NCBI RefSeq assembly: GCF_964204645.1
Contig: NC_134025.1
Span: 20,802,001-20,862,000 of the forward strand
Origin: Tubulanus polymorphus
Lineage: Eukaryota > Nemertea > Palaeonemertea > Tubulaniformes > Tubulanidae
Length of the DNA stretch: 60,000 nt
Direction: 5' to 3'
Below the pieces are notes generated by a model. The model was not told where the DNA came from, did no database searches, and saw nothing but the letters and a program-made list of their open reading frames with translations. This document shows, in pieces, positions 48,201 to 59,357 of the stretch. The number at the start of each line of letters is the position of its first letter. The first letter of the stretch is position 1. The position numbers and the translations under genes were made by a program.

Positions 48201-51200
48201 AAATGATCAATCAATGTTTGAGTCAAATAAATGTGACTGCGATCTCTGTGGAACTGGCCGATGCAGGGGAATTTACAACTTACATCATTGATTCCAGGTT
48301 CAACTACGTTATTAATGTATAATATATGTGACCACCATGTTTGTTTACATCCGGGTGACAGTCCATCAGCGCTCGGATACAAGGGCCCATCGCCGAAATG
48401 TTGACTGAGAAAAGTTGTGCCGACCAACAGCGCCATATAAGCTGGAGTCAATCTATAGAAAAGAAACCACTTAAAGCAAAAGCAAACTTTCGTTAAGTAT
48501 TACCACCTTATCAGTATTTGGCCATATCAACGACTGTAAGACACTTCTAGAGAATGCAAGTGCAGTTTGAGCAGCCACCTTCGACTAGTTCGCCATCTAG
48601 CGGGCAATTAGGCCAGTAGTTCAGCAATCCGCGAGATGACCACGCCTAATTCTACCAAATTTCGTTATCACGCTCTCTGTGACGACACCGGGAATGGCTT
48701 CAAATAGTTTGATTCAAAAAATGACCACCTCACGATTATCGTAGGTGGAATAGGAATGGAATGGGAATTCTAACTAGGCTGCAGTTAAGACATAACGAAA
48801 ATCAACGAGTGCCAGAGCAGTATTCAAAGCTTAGATACCCCCAAGATAGCTAGCGGTTTATTTAGGCCTATACAATAGACGGCAATAGCGAGGATCCTCA
48901 GTTGTCAAGTACAACGACCCGGTTCCCCAGGCCCTTGTTAAATTCAATGCTGAAGTTGAAATTAGTCCATATATGTTAGTCACGTCTCGAAGATATACAT
49001 CGTATTAAAGGTGTGGGATAATTTACCTCCAAATTCTATGAATGTAAAACATGACCCAATTAACGTTCCTGGGACCGTTTAGTTTATGCAGTTGTTTCAT
49101 TGATAAATACATCAATAGTGAACCACTGAAAATATAGTGAAAAGATATAAAAGCAATATACAACAAACTGTGCGAAAAGTGCCGAGCGAGAATAACGCTA
49201 ATCCCTAGCTCTTCGGCAAAACCTAAGCCTAGCAGGACTCGAACCTCAATCCTCCAGCGTGCCATGCACATTAATCACTAAACCGTAGTCTAGGGGTCAT
49301 TGCTGACATTAATAGGTTTGCTAGGTGTGGTGACCATTTAGCTGTGGCGACCAGAGGCGCGTCGACTCTGAACTCTATTCGCATAAAGCATTCTAATAAA
49401 AAGCTATATCTTAATAGATTTTATGGTATTATTAAAGATGTATTTACCTCAAGTAAAAAAATGATTCGACGGGTAGGTGAAACGTCAATATAGTTTGAAA
49501 TATCCAGTTCGATTTGTTATCATCGTACCACGTGAAATTACCTTTAAAATATTTTTACAACTTATCGATTAAATACGATAAAAAAAGTTTCCAGTTTCTA
49601 GGCGCCTTTTTGTGCGGTCCCTCGAGGTCCACATTGTTGCGATAATTTTGCGCTCATTTTTAAACATATTAAGTTTATATTGCATGTCATATAGCTCTAC
49701 TATACAGTCACTTGCTTGATAAACTTAATCTGTACTCCATTTTAAAGGAAATGAAATGCAGGTATTTTCCGTTGATTCTTGGGTTTTTTTTCATTGATAT
49801 ACGGTTACCATTTTGATTTTTATGTGATTTTCTGACTCACTGATTGGTGCTTTTTCGAGGAACCAGCTGACGGTATGTCCTAGTATAATCCAGCACATAC
49901 TGAAGAATCTAATACCGTTTAACGTATTCAAACTCCCCGTTGGAGTTTCAAATGACAACAGTTTCTTTATATTTGAATAGGCGGAAAATGTTATCATAAA
50001 TTCAAGAGCTGTAAAACAGAAACAAAAATACGGTGTCGTAACAGTCTGTTCCCGAGTCGCGTGCAAGTTGAATGAAAGTTCTGAAATTCGCAAAGTTTAT
50101 TGAGATCATAATGTTATAACGAAAATCCGACAATAATGACGAAAAAATAAAGTCCGAAAATGTTTCCGGACGTTATTTTTTTCGTTATGATTGTGGGATT
50201 CTCTTTATATTATTGTCACAACACGGATATAGTGTTTTAACAATCGTGATCATTAACCACAACAACAACGTTTCGCTTGGTTGCCTACATCAGGTGATGG
50301 TTGCAGTTTGAACATTTACGTTTTATTTGTGGGATGTCACGTATGTTGTAGTGTAATAGATTCAGATTTGATCTTATTGCTCCAGAACTAACGACCAACT
50401 TAGTTCTATAGCTAATCTAACAACTTTAGACCAGTCTTAAGATTTGAGAACACTTTTGGACTTAAGTCACGTCTGCGCAACTGGCCCTGGATACAAGCTC
50501 CAGATCTTAATAGAGTTCGTATTGTGTACATAACGCTGGCTATGAGGCTATCCGCCTTGTTTTACAAAGATTTCTGGCTACCTTAAGATATTTGGATCTT
50601 GTGATGTAAAACGATTCATGAATTTTCTTGAATTTGGGCAAGTTACTACTTGCTGCGGCATTTACCATCTTTCGAAAAAAATTCAACTTTCGAAAAAAAT
50701 TACACTCCGTTATGAAGGTATTCACAACCGGATAATGAATTAGTTTCAGTGATGATTAAATATTAGAGGGGATTCGTTAACCAATAGATAATAACAATTA
50801 ACTGCATGGGCGGTTCCAGGGGCGGATCCTGATGGCAGCACAAAGAAGTGAAAAGGGTATCGAAAAGGTCGAGTTAAGTGTCCACGCAGCCAAAACAAGG
50901 GCCTAAAAAATTTTGAAATTTCAACGCATTTACATACAATTTCTAGCCACAAGGGACAATATAATTTAGCTAAAATCTTGAGCTACAGACTGCCGTATTA
51001 TTAGTTGCGGGTGGAAAATGTGCCCTGAAAAATATTGCCATCTTATTTTCAAAAGGGCACGGGAAAATTGCGACAGGAGCACGTGCCTCCTTATGCTCTC
51101 GTCTGGATCCGCCCTGAACTTGAACTAGTGACTGGACCCAGGAAAAAAAAATTCTCCAGACTAAACAAGTAAAAACCCAACGTTTGGTTTCTCTGATGAT

Positions 51201-53491
51201 GGTTTTAAGATAAATCCCGTAACTGTAAGGAAATACACTTTTCAATATCAACTGTGGGTTTCCATTTGTTAGCCCTAAATTTGAGATAAATATCAGTTCA
51301 CCAGTCATTCTCAAGACTCTAGTAGAGTTATTTACCCGTCATATATTTGTTTTTGATCTCTGGGTTTTTCTTTGTTTCTCCGTCCACGAGCCGATCTGAT
51401 TGCATGCTCTTTTTATCTCTATATTTCGACGCAACGTCAACTGCTGTAGCTATTGCGATCAGAAGCAAATAGAAACTAAAAGCTGCCCTGAAAATTCACG
51501 AAAATGATTTGTATTTCGAATCAGAATTGTGACAATCATTGACGACTGATTCGAATGATCACTTATACTTAGTTATAAAATCTAAATACGACTTCAGTCA
51601 TGTGGAGACTTTATCCATCTTAAATTACCACTCAAATTTAGCATATTGAACTAGAAGTAGGAATTGAGATCAAGAAATGACCTTGTGGCGTACGGCATAT
51701 TGGAGAGGTTTTAATTGTTGGAACAGATGGGAATCATAGAAATAGATACTGATCCAAATACATACCGATTATAGATTTTACTTACAATACATATACAGAT
51801 TCTGTCGATAATTGTGGAATGCTGCGTTTACAAGTAGACGCGGTTGGCAACAGGTTATTAGAAAACCCACTCGATTTTAGAGCTGAAATTATCAATCATG
51901 ATACATATTTTTAGCTGTTTTGATAATCTCAGGAAATGTATGGATTATTATGAACTGCTTAATCATCAAACGGTTTTCAGAATTTCAGAAGTTGAATTGA
52001 TAAATCAGAATCCAGTCGACAGCTGTGACTTGAGATTTGCCTCTAGGGTCGACTAATTCAAGTCAAGCCTATAGGGTGTAGTATATAACCGAAACCTGTT
52101 GAATTGGGCCCTTCTGTGGCTGATATAGTACGTACATACCTGATAGAAGTCATTAGGACCAGAAAGGACTGGCAGCTAAAACATTGATTTTTAACCCAGG
52201 GCCGTCGGAAGAAAATTTCAGTGGGGCGGCTATTGATTTTATTGATGAAGTGATAAAGCACGTGATTGCCGCCGTGCAGCTGCATTTAAGTGAGGGCCGA
52301 AGGCGCGTAGCCCAAGAGGGGGGTGTGGGTGTCCTCCCCGAGAAATTTTTTGATTTTTCAAATCTCTGAGATTGATTCTGGGAGTGAATCTGGCTATGAA
52401 AATCATGATATCCATTACGAGAGGAAATAACATGAACAAAAATATTTTTCAACAAAATTGCCGCCCCTGCCATCCCCGTTCCGACGGCCTTGGCAAAGGG
52501 GTTGAAAAGAAAAAAGTGACTCCAATGATTTGAAAGTTTAACAATTGTTTCCATGTCTACATACCTAACTTCAGTGAATTTAGAGTTAAGAAGACTTTCA
52601 TCATCAGATATGTACTACCAAAAATGATAGAGCTAGGCCACCTGGTATGCTCTCAACCCAAGTAGAAATAGACATTAGAGACTTTAGACGATATTTAAAG
52701 CATAGTGAATAAGTAGATTACCGCTAGTTACGATTTTGAGCGAGTCGCTATTACTACATGTACCGGGCAGACACACCGCATAATTCTTGCCGGTTGATAC
52801 CTCACAGTAAAAAACAATATGAAAAACTAAGTTTGAAAAATGTTATGTATTTTGATTCTGTTACCAGGTAAAAATATGATATACAAAATGAAACATCTGA
52901 ATGATTTTAATCGAAAATGACCTCCAATACTTAGAAAGTATGCGATAAATGTAACTTTCTATTTTTTGGTGAAAAGGATTTTTCATTTGATGCAAAAAGC
53001 ACTCTTTTACTGACAGTTGCAAAATTTATATCAGAAAATCATAGATTGTAGTCTTATTTCTAGCACTGTCATTTTGTGACTTGTAAGTTCATTTTCACTT
53101 TTGGACGAGCTGAAGCTTCTAAGAAAACTTAGAATCTGCGGCTTATCAAGGGGTGAGCCTGTTATCATTATGTAATATTCAAACTAACTGTAATGTCACT
53201 TTGTGACGAATGTGAGTTTTATTGAAATTCTGTGTACACAACTCAAATGTTAATAAAAAAATCGAAAATCGTCAGAGATGAATTTAGAATTTCAAAATGA
53301 AATGTTATAATAGGCCTATTTCATTTCTCATCACTAAATCTAAATCATTAGATATGAACTATACTCAACTATTGTTGTGTTCTGATCCGCCAAACAATAT
53401 CGTGCGCTGGCCGATGATTTTAAACATTTGTCGAAGTCTCCGAACCAGAAATTGCCCCGATGAATGACAGGTTTGCCCCAAGACGCGATCG
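45264..53491 (-). CDS. NRF-6-like multipass acyltransferase (5' partial)
   Basis: Nose-resistant-to-fluoxetine family: an extracellular Cys-rich NRF domain plus an Acyl_transf_3 membrane domain with ~10 helices; nematode members affect lipid/yolk transport and drug response, substrate unknown. Exons in transcript order: 53370-53491 (SWGKPVIHRGNFWFGDFDKC), 52722-52800 (KNYAVCLPGTCSNSDSLKI), 51786-51821, 51336-51482, 49841-50008, 49448-49541, 49027-49125, 48284-48452, 48008-48087, 47605-47715, 46821-46938, 46200-46398, 45878-46020, 45264-45458. From 52800 onward all phases close. Conserved: NGIRFFSMCWIILGHT (R...H signature), HLPVESFFYLSGSLLMY, HRIWRLTPAYMALL, CVGWTWFMANDMQYY, CETGYGG, KLTYSAYLLHP. 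Uncertain: the 53370 donor (ATA|GTTGAG) and the 51.8/51.5-kb junction. The start codon and signal peptide lie further right, perhaps outside the window. Confidence 0.93.
47190..47334. mobile_element. Fold-back MITE, ACAGGGGCTCGTAT tips, third type
   Basis: CACAGGGGCTCGTATCAGAG pairs with TTTGATACGAGCCCCT. The long inner arms (GATAATCTGTTAATCCAATG and its complement) form a near-perfect hairpin with a TA-rich loop. It is flanked by CCAAGAT on both sides (47183-47189, 47335-47341). Only the tips are shared with the copies at 14.8 and 40.9 kb. Confidence 0.85.
49195..49295 (-). repeat. tRNA-like / SINE-head sequence
   Basis: On the minus strand GGTTTAGTGATTAA (box A-like) is followed ~35 nt later by GAGGTTCGAGTCCTGC (box B-like), with CTAG words at both ends. 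The T stem pairs poorly, so this is not a functional tRNA. A tRNA-derived SINE fragment is the best reading. Confidence 0.4.
50100..50300. repeat. Dispersed repeat related to 4050-4240
   Basis: Contains ATTGTGGGATTCTC and ATTGTCACAACACGGATATA, shared with the 4-kb repeat in altered order and orientation. It also has an inner inverted repeat: CATAATGTTATAACGAAAAT against TTTTTTCGTTATGATTGTGG. Confidence 0.55.
52197..52492 (+). repeat. Dispersed repeat, GGGCCGTCGGAAG type, copy 1
   Basis: From GGGCCGTCGGAAGAAAATTT to GCCATCCCCGTTCCGACGGC, matched in the opposite orientation at 57003-57288. GGCGGC-rich ends and the GATTTTCATAGCCAGATTCAC core are common to both. Non-coding; class unknown. Confidence 0.7.
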
Positions 53492-53742
53492 CTGTATTGA
53501 ACAATAGATACAAACTTTACGACAACCACGTGACGTCTTGAATCATTATCGCCTATCCTTAGGACACGATTGATGACTAAAATACATGATACTGGGTGAT
53601 GTTTGAATATATGACTTTTAAGTGTTGCCTTGAAGCAAGTTGTTACTTGAACTCGGTTTCAAAATTTGTAATATTTTCCTCATCAATAAAAACGCGTCAA
53701 TCAATTGTGTTATTTGTGATATAGTTCTATTCTAAGTTTTAT

Positions 53743-53825
53743 GATACAGTTTTAAATCCGCTTAATCCGGATCCTGACGGACCGACGATTTTTGCCCGGA
53801 TCACCCGAAATCCGGATTTACACGA
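53743..53825. repeat. Tigger-like tip remnant
   Basis: TACAGTTTTAAATCCGCTTAATCC and further CCGGAT words resemble the reverse complement of 54720-54790 (TCCGGATAAACGGATACGGC, GGATTAAGCGGGTATGACTGTA). Both look like pogo/Tigger terminal sequence. Confidence 0.45.
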
Positions 53826-54428
53826 ATGAGAAGTTTTCACTCACAAATCTGGATAAATCTGGATGTCATGGTTTTTTGCATCTTGGTTTCCCAAGACAAA
53901 CCCTATTGGATTGTTCAATAACCTCATGACGGGATGGCCTGTTGCCGTTCATTGTCAGACAAGGTTGTTAACTGGGACATGGAGCTTTGAGTAACAAACA
54001 TACAAAGTCTCCGCCATGAAACGATAAGGTTTTTAGAGGTGACTTCTCAAAATTGCGTAATGAATATCTGACTGGGGACATTAACCGACTAGGGATGCCC
54101 ACAGAAAGAACCAGCAACTTCCAAGGACAAACTACATTGAAAACCATATTCTTTATTAAAAGCTGATTCACAGAAATCCTTCTTTGCATGGATGATGTTG
54201 TTTTTTTCCCATTTCATTCTAGCCATTGTTATTGTTCAAACAATGTACAACCGCTTTGCTAAACGATAGATTATCAAATACGCCTACGTAGCCGTGTTAA
54301 AAATAACCACCATAGAAACGGTACCATAGGTCACGGAGCAAAGTATTCACTGCACCATGGTAATACTTATCTGATTCGGGCCAAGACTCACACAGAACCC
54401 CTTAACGATAATGCATAGGCCTACTTGG

Positions 54429-55071
54429 TATCAATGTACATAAACATTGTGGCTCAAGTCCATCCTAGCATTAAAACGTTCCAGCACTAATCACATCGGG
54501 CTGGTATTTGAAATTAATCTCCCAATATTGGACTTATCAAATCTTAAGTAGTTCTGGTGGGTTTTCTGGGCAATCACTAGAGTAAAATGAATGCGCGAAT
54601 CTCCTTTTTTATAATGTATCTTTTAGAGGGACAATTCCACGCCCTGGACTTAAACCAACTTTGTTGTAACAGTTTTACGGCGTCAAAACCTACTGAATGC
54701 TCTGTAATCTTGATTCGGATTAACCGGGTAACAACACCTTGAAATCCGGATAAACGGATACGGCGGATTAAGCGGGTATGACTGTAATTCAAAACACTGG
54801 TAATATGGTGCACGATGAATTCCATGCAATCGTTTTTCTGTTAGTGGACAATGTATCGACGTGATCTTCATCAGATCAATCGAAATTATCAGAAACAATT
54901 TCTGAAACTATCTAGCCTAACATAGTCCAAACAGTCCAATCACACGAACGCTAACTAAATTAATTTAGTCAATTCGGCTCCAAGTATAAAATATTGAAAA
55001 GTAGTCGAATGGTCTTTTTACCTGACGTATCATACGCACAATGCTGATCAAAGATCTGCGAATCTTAACAT
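54429..55071 (+). repeat. 643-bp duplicated segment, copy 1
   Basis: Aligns without gaps to 59358-60000 at a constant offset of 4929 bp with roughly ten substitutions by eye (~98 percent). Contains the candidate 34-nt NRF exon and a Tigger-like tip. Confidence 0.93.
55022..55055 (-). CDS. Candidate upstream exon of the NRF-6-like gene, copy 1
   Basis: GCAG|ATCTTTGATCAGCATTG... to ACGTCAG|GTAAAA reads IFDQHCAYDTS and ends in phase 1, which fits the phase-1 start of the 53491 exon (G|CG = Ala). A Cys shortly before the SWGKP block is expected in NRF domains, but the acceptor lacks a good pyrimidine tract and an intervening exon may be missing. An exact copy lies at 59951-59984. Confidence 0.45.
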
Positions 55072-55570
55072 TGCCGACAATCCGACATACCGGCACTCCC
55101 GACATACCGGCAATCCGACATACCGGCACTCCCGACATACCGGCACTCCCGTCGGTTCCTAATAATCCCCCTGTAGAGAGATGCTGGGATCACGGGGCGT
55201 TCGGTTCCTAATAATCCCCTGTAGAGAAATACCAGGATTGTGGGGCGTTTGGTTCCTAATATTCCCCTTACAGAGTTGCTAGGATCGTGGGGTGTTTGGT
55301 TCCTAATATTCCCCTGTGCAGAGGTGCTGGGATCGTGAAGCGTTTGATTCCTAATATTCCCCTGTGCAGAGGTGCTGGGATCGTGAAGCGTTTGATTCCT
55401 AATATTCCCCTGTACAGAGGTGCTGGGATCGTGGGGTGTTTGGTTCCTAATATTCCCCTATAGAGAGGTGCTGGGATCGTGGTATGTGGAATTGTCGGGT
55501 ACGTCGGATTGCCGGTATGTCGGGTTTGTCCGTATAATGTCGGGAGTGTCGGAATGTCGGGATTGCCGAT
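55066..55570. repeat. 48-bp minisatellite between inverted short-repeat blocks
   Basis: Seven units of 47-49 bp (starts at 55154, 55203, 55251, 55298, 55346, 55394, 55442), each GGTTCCTAATATTCCCCTGT plus GCTGGGATCGTG. The left flank (to 55150) is made of CCGACATACCGGCACTC units; the right flank (55490-55570) has the inverse GAGTGTCGGAATGTCGGGA units. The whole is a fold-back structure with a minisatellite core. The 48-bp period keeps one frame, creating a repeated 16-residue open frame on the minus strand that I do not regard as a gene. Confidence 0.9.
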
Positions 55571-57002
55571 GTTATAATTCAAATACAGAATTATGAACCG
55601 AATCACTCATTCATTTTATCTTAAGCTTCCGCATGATCCGTTAATTCTATAACTATCTCTAATCTAGAGAAAATCCTTTTTCAATCATCGAAAACTTGAA
55701 TACTGCCTTAGATATCCTACTATTGATTACAATTTTCAAACCGTTCATACGTACTTAATGAAGCCGATTGGCTTCCTTGAGATCTCGCCGTAAAAATATC
55801 TGATAAATCCTGTTGACATTTTACGGAACAATTACTATATTGATATGTCGCAAAAACGGCCGTTTCAAACGCCATTCTTCAGTCTAGTTGATATAGTAGC
55901 GCCCGATACCATCAGTAGAACACTCAGAGCGGGTACTGAAACGAACTTGGCGCAGCGCGAAATGCGCTCGTGCTAGCTACGCGAGCACATTTTGCGCTGT
56001 GCTATAAGTTCTTGCGCATTTATTTCGGTGCGATAAACAGCGCTCTGGGACCAGTTCTACAACCAAGTTGACCTCGAGCTAGCCTACATTGAAAGACGAA
56101 GAAGGGTTCTCAGCTCACAATTCAACTCCTCTCGCCTGTTTCCATTGCGAATCAATGTTCGATCATATTTTGAAAATAACTGTTTAGACCACGTGCCACC
56201 AATATATAAGTACGGTAATATAGACTGGTCCATGGGTCCCAAAAATCGACTTTTCGCTTGAGTGGAAAGACATATTCGTGAATTTTTATTTGAAGGTAGC
56301 CCTTGATCTCAATTACCGGGATCCAATTATCATTGGTCAAAATTTTGCAGGCGTGACCTTGAAAATCGTATTACTTATTCCATTTTTCTCGGCTGTAACA
56401 ATCGAACACTACAGTTTAATAAAGACACGTCACTTTTAGGAAGGCGCCTCAAAAAATTTGGTAGTCTTGCGTCATTGGCTGTAACTTTTTTTTTCATTTT
56501 TTGAGATACAATTAAGGATTTTTGACTAAAGATATAGTTTTATCTGGGGATTTTGTTGATACTGCATTCGTAAAAATATATTCATAGAAACACGCGTTGA
56601 GTCAAGCGCAAAGCGCGCGCGAGTGGTTGACCGTCGATTTTCTGCAAACGCAGGCAGATTTACGGCTATTTTCATGGAAATTTTCAAAATTTTAAAGATT
56701 TATTGGATTAGATTCATCCGAAAACCGAAGTTCGCCCTGAATAACTGAAGGTAGATACAGGGAACCAGTCTATCTGACTATTTAACCCGTATTACTTTCT
56801 GCTCCAAAAGATTGGTTCCCGTACTGCATTTTGGTAACCGTTGTATGTATGGACTAGACGATAGTGATATGGTCTTTCGATTATAACTCGTGTCAATTCC
56901 ATTGGAATAATCCTCTTTTGAAATTCGCATACGATTAAACATTTAGATTCCATAGATATCTTTTATTTTCAATCTCAAACTAATCGTCGTACCAGATATG
57001 CC

Positions 57003-57288
57003 AGGGGCGTCGGAACGGGGGGTGGCAGGGGCGGCCACAGTCGTCTCACTTAGTTGCTGAACTAAACATTTTTTTTTCATGTTCTTTCCCCTCGTAATGA
57101 ATATCATGATTTTCATTGCCAGATTCACTCAGAATCAATCTCAGAGCTTAGGAAAATCCAAGAAAAAAATGGGGGAGGGCCCCTAGACCGTTTTGAAATA
57201 CAGCTGCGCGGCAATCACATACTTAATTATCAGATCATCAATATAAACAATAGGCGCGCCACTGAAATTGTCCTTCCGACTGCCCTGA
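57003..57288 (-). repeat. Dispersed repeat, GGGCCGTCGGAAG type, copy 2
   Basis: Opposite-orientation copy of 52197-52492: GGCGTCGGAACGGGG, ATGATTTTCATTGCCAGATT, ending TTGTCCTTCCGACTGCCCTG. About 75-80 percent similar by eye. Confidence 0.7.
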
Positions 57289-58006
57289 TTATCCATTTTA
57301 CAAGTACAGAATGAGCCGGGGATACCGAATAATCTACAGCTATTTTTTCTATTTTTTGACTTTGTATGAGTTACAAAATAAAACTTGAAGAGCAAGCAAT
57401 GAGTGTTTTGAAGCAAAGAAATGACTGTATATCTAGAAGCATCTAAACTACGCATTCAGTAATTTTATAGTAATACATGTCATCAAGTGTAAATAAAAAT
57501 ATCATGTCCAATGATGATAAAATCTCTTGTTCACTTGATTCTGCATATTTTCTTCTGGCATTTTTACCTATGGTGTACCTGTGGTATTTTACCTCTATTC
57601 GAACATGTAATACAGATGGAGTCCGTCATTTTAGAATACACGTGTCCCGCCAATGACTCGATTTAAACAGCAATGACAGCGTAACCCAGTTCAACGGTTC
57701 TCGGTTAGAATTTTACTCTTGAGTTAAAAGGAAAATGAACTAAACTCAGCGCTTGAGTAAAACGGAAAACGGAAAAGTTAGGGTCTGGGTCCAGACCCAC
57801 TACTCTTGACTAAATAACCTTGGAGATGAGGGGCAACAAGAAGCCACCAAATGATTAATACACACCTCGATGAGTCGATACATATTCGAGACATATTTTG
57901 CCATGTCTAATCGTGGAAAAAGGATAACCCCGATACCAACTTCACAACACACGTGAAAAAGGTAACGCAGAACTCATTTTCTTTTAGTACATAATGCGCA
58001 TTCATT

Positions 58007-58260
58007 AGCCGCGATCACACGGACACGATTTGGCTCGGGCCAGATTGGCACGTATCGAGGCAAATTTGGCCCGTGCCTGAGGGCGCGTTCATCAGACGCA
58101 CACCACTCACTCGAAATTAAGCAATGTTTAATCAAAGCGAAGTGAGTTATTTCCGGAAACGTTGCAATTCAAATGATCTGTCTCGTGCTAAAACTTGGCA
58201 CCCGTGTGAACAGTTGGGCAAAATTCGGTAGATACCAAAAACGCTCGTGTGATCGCGACT
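58007..58260. mobile_element. MITE with GCCGCGATCACAC ends, copy 2
   Basis: AGCCGCGATCACACGGACAC at the left and CTCGTGTGATCGCGACT at the right form inverted ends; the interior shares ATTTGGC-CGGGCC and CACTCACTCGA with 22038-22219. Confidence 0.75.
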
Positions 58261-58979
58261 ATTATATCGGCCAAAACTCCAACGGCAGTTATATCGATGT
58301 TGTGTTGTTGCAATTGCAGGAACCAGAATATCCCGACGAGGCGGCGGCTGATGGCGAAAACTGATAAATCACAACTGCATACCTAGCGATCGTGCTGAAT
58401 AACTAGAAAAAGATAAAACAATGCTTTTGAATAAATCATTGTTGATACTGAACGCTGTGCATTAATTATTTCAATATATCGTTTTAACTATAAATTTTGA
58501 GACTGATCATGATTTGTTTCAAGTAACTTTAAGTGTACTTCGCATGATAAGGACCAGGCTCTAGCCACATACGTTTCACAAAACTCGAAGTCTGTTTCAA
58601 ATAGCGAAATTCGTCTAGAGAGCTTGTCATAGATAATCATAGATACCGTAATCAAAAGGCCTTTGTCGACAACCTGAGCCGACGTCAAACGGTTGAGGAA
58701 TACGTGAAGCTGCGTCGTGCAAATAAATAAAAATACCCCATGAACATAACACCATTTTTGACAGTCTGGTCTATAGGTTTTATTCTAAGGCAAAACTTGA
58801 TACCTTGTTTCTCCTATCGGCCGCTCACTATTAATATTGTAAACTGTACTAAAATTCGTAATCAGTTTATTTCTGGGTCCATAAGCTTGATCACGACTTT
58901 TTTTCGAACTACGGTTACCGCATCGACGAAGGAAGTTCGTAAAATGGCATCGGGGTATGGTGGCTGATAAGGGCCATGA

Positions 58980-59220
58980 AAATATAATCTGACATAAAAA
59001 TAATTTCGTCATGAAAAATAAATTTCCATCGAAAAATATTTCGTGAGTGAAAATAAATCCGCTATGCAAAATAAATTTCCAACATAATATGTTCGTAAGC
59101 GAAAATAATTTTCTCATGAAAATAATCGCCTTCAAAATATACGCTGAGCAAAAATAGTTCTGCTATGAAAAATAAATCGCCGTCCTTCAAAATATATTCC
59201 GATAGTAAAATATTTTTGCA
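58980..59220. repeat. Degenerate ~50-bp tandem array
   Basis: Four or so diverged units containing CATGAAAAATAAATTTCCAT and a following AAAATATxTTCGT-GAGTGAAA block. It looks like an old minisatellite; unrelated to coding frames that cross it. Confidence 0.55.
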
Positions 59221-59247
59221 GTGTAAGAAATAATTGTGGGTTTTTCC

Positions 59248-59272
59248 GCTAGTGCGCGCGTGCGCGCGCGCG
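59248..59272. repeat. Alternating GC/GT tract
   Basis: AGTGCGCGCGTGCGCGCGCG and following GC pairs: ~24 bp of strict purine-pyrimidine alternation, a sequence class able to adopt Z-DNA. Confidence 0.85.
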
Positions 59273-59357
59273 CTTGTCGATTGAACTGTCTCACCTGATC
59301 TTATTTCATCCATGCTACTAGCCCTAAGTATAGTATCTCTGCGTGCATGAACTACAC

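Larger units (their letters stand above)
55571..59357. other. Non-coding stretch within or upstream of the NRF-6-like gene
   Basis: No convincing exon. It holds the dispersed repeat at 57003-57288, a CCAGTTCAAC fold-back at about 57685-57800, the GATCACAC MITE at 58007-58260, a degenerate tandem array at 58980-59220 and a GC alternation at 59248-59272. GCGC-rich words near 55940-56000 and 56600-56640 (AAGCGCAAAGCGCGCGCGAG) are unexplained. Confidence 0.55.

Noticed and set aside
49195-49295. Functional tRNA gene
   Set aside because: Box A and box B words are present, but the T stem and anticodon stem do not pair well.
52153-52554. 133-residue minus-strand frame
   Set aside because: Lies across the dispersed repeat also present at 57003-57288; no protein motif recognised.
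54577-54898. Two minus-strand open frames repeated at 59506-59827
   Set aside because: They recur only because the 643-bp segment is duplicated. Content is Tigger-like tip and non-coding sequence with no splice logic.
55154-55485. CRISPR-like regular repeats
   Set aside because: Units are contiguous with no spacers, in a clearly eukaryotic context.
55268-55606. A 112-residue minus-strand frame with a repeated 16-residue TIPAPL-type unit
   Set aside because: It is the translation of the 48-bp minisatellite; the frame is open only because the period is a multiple of three. No splice or start context.
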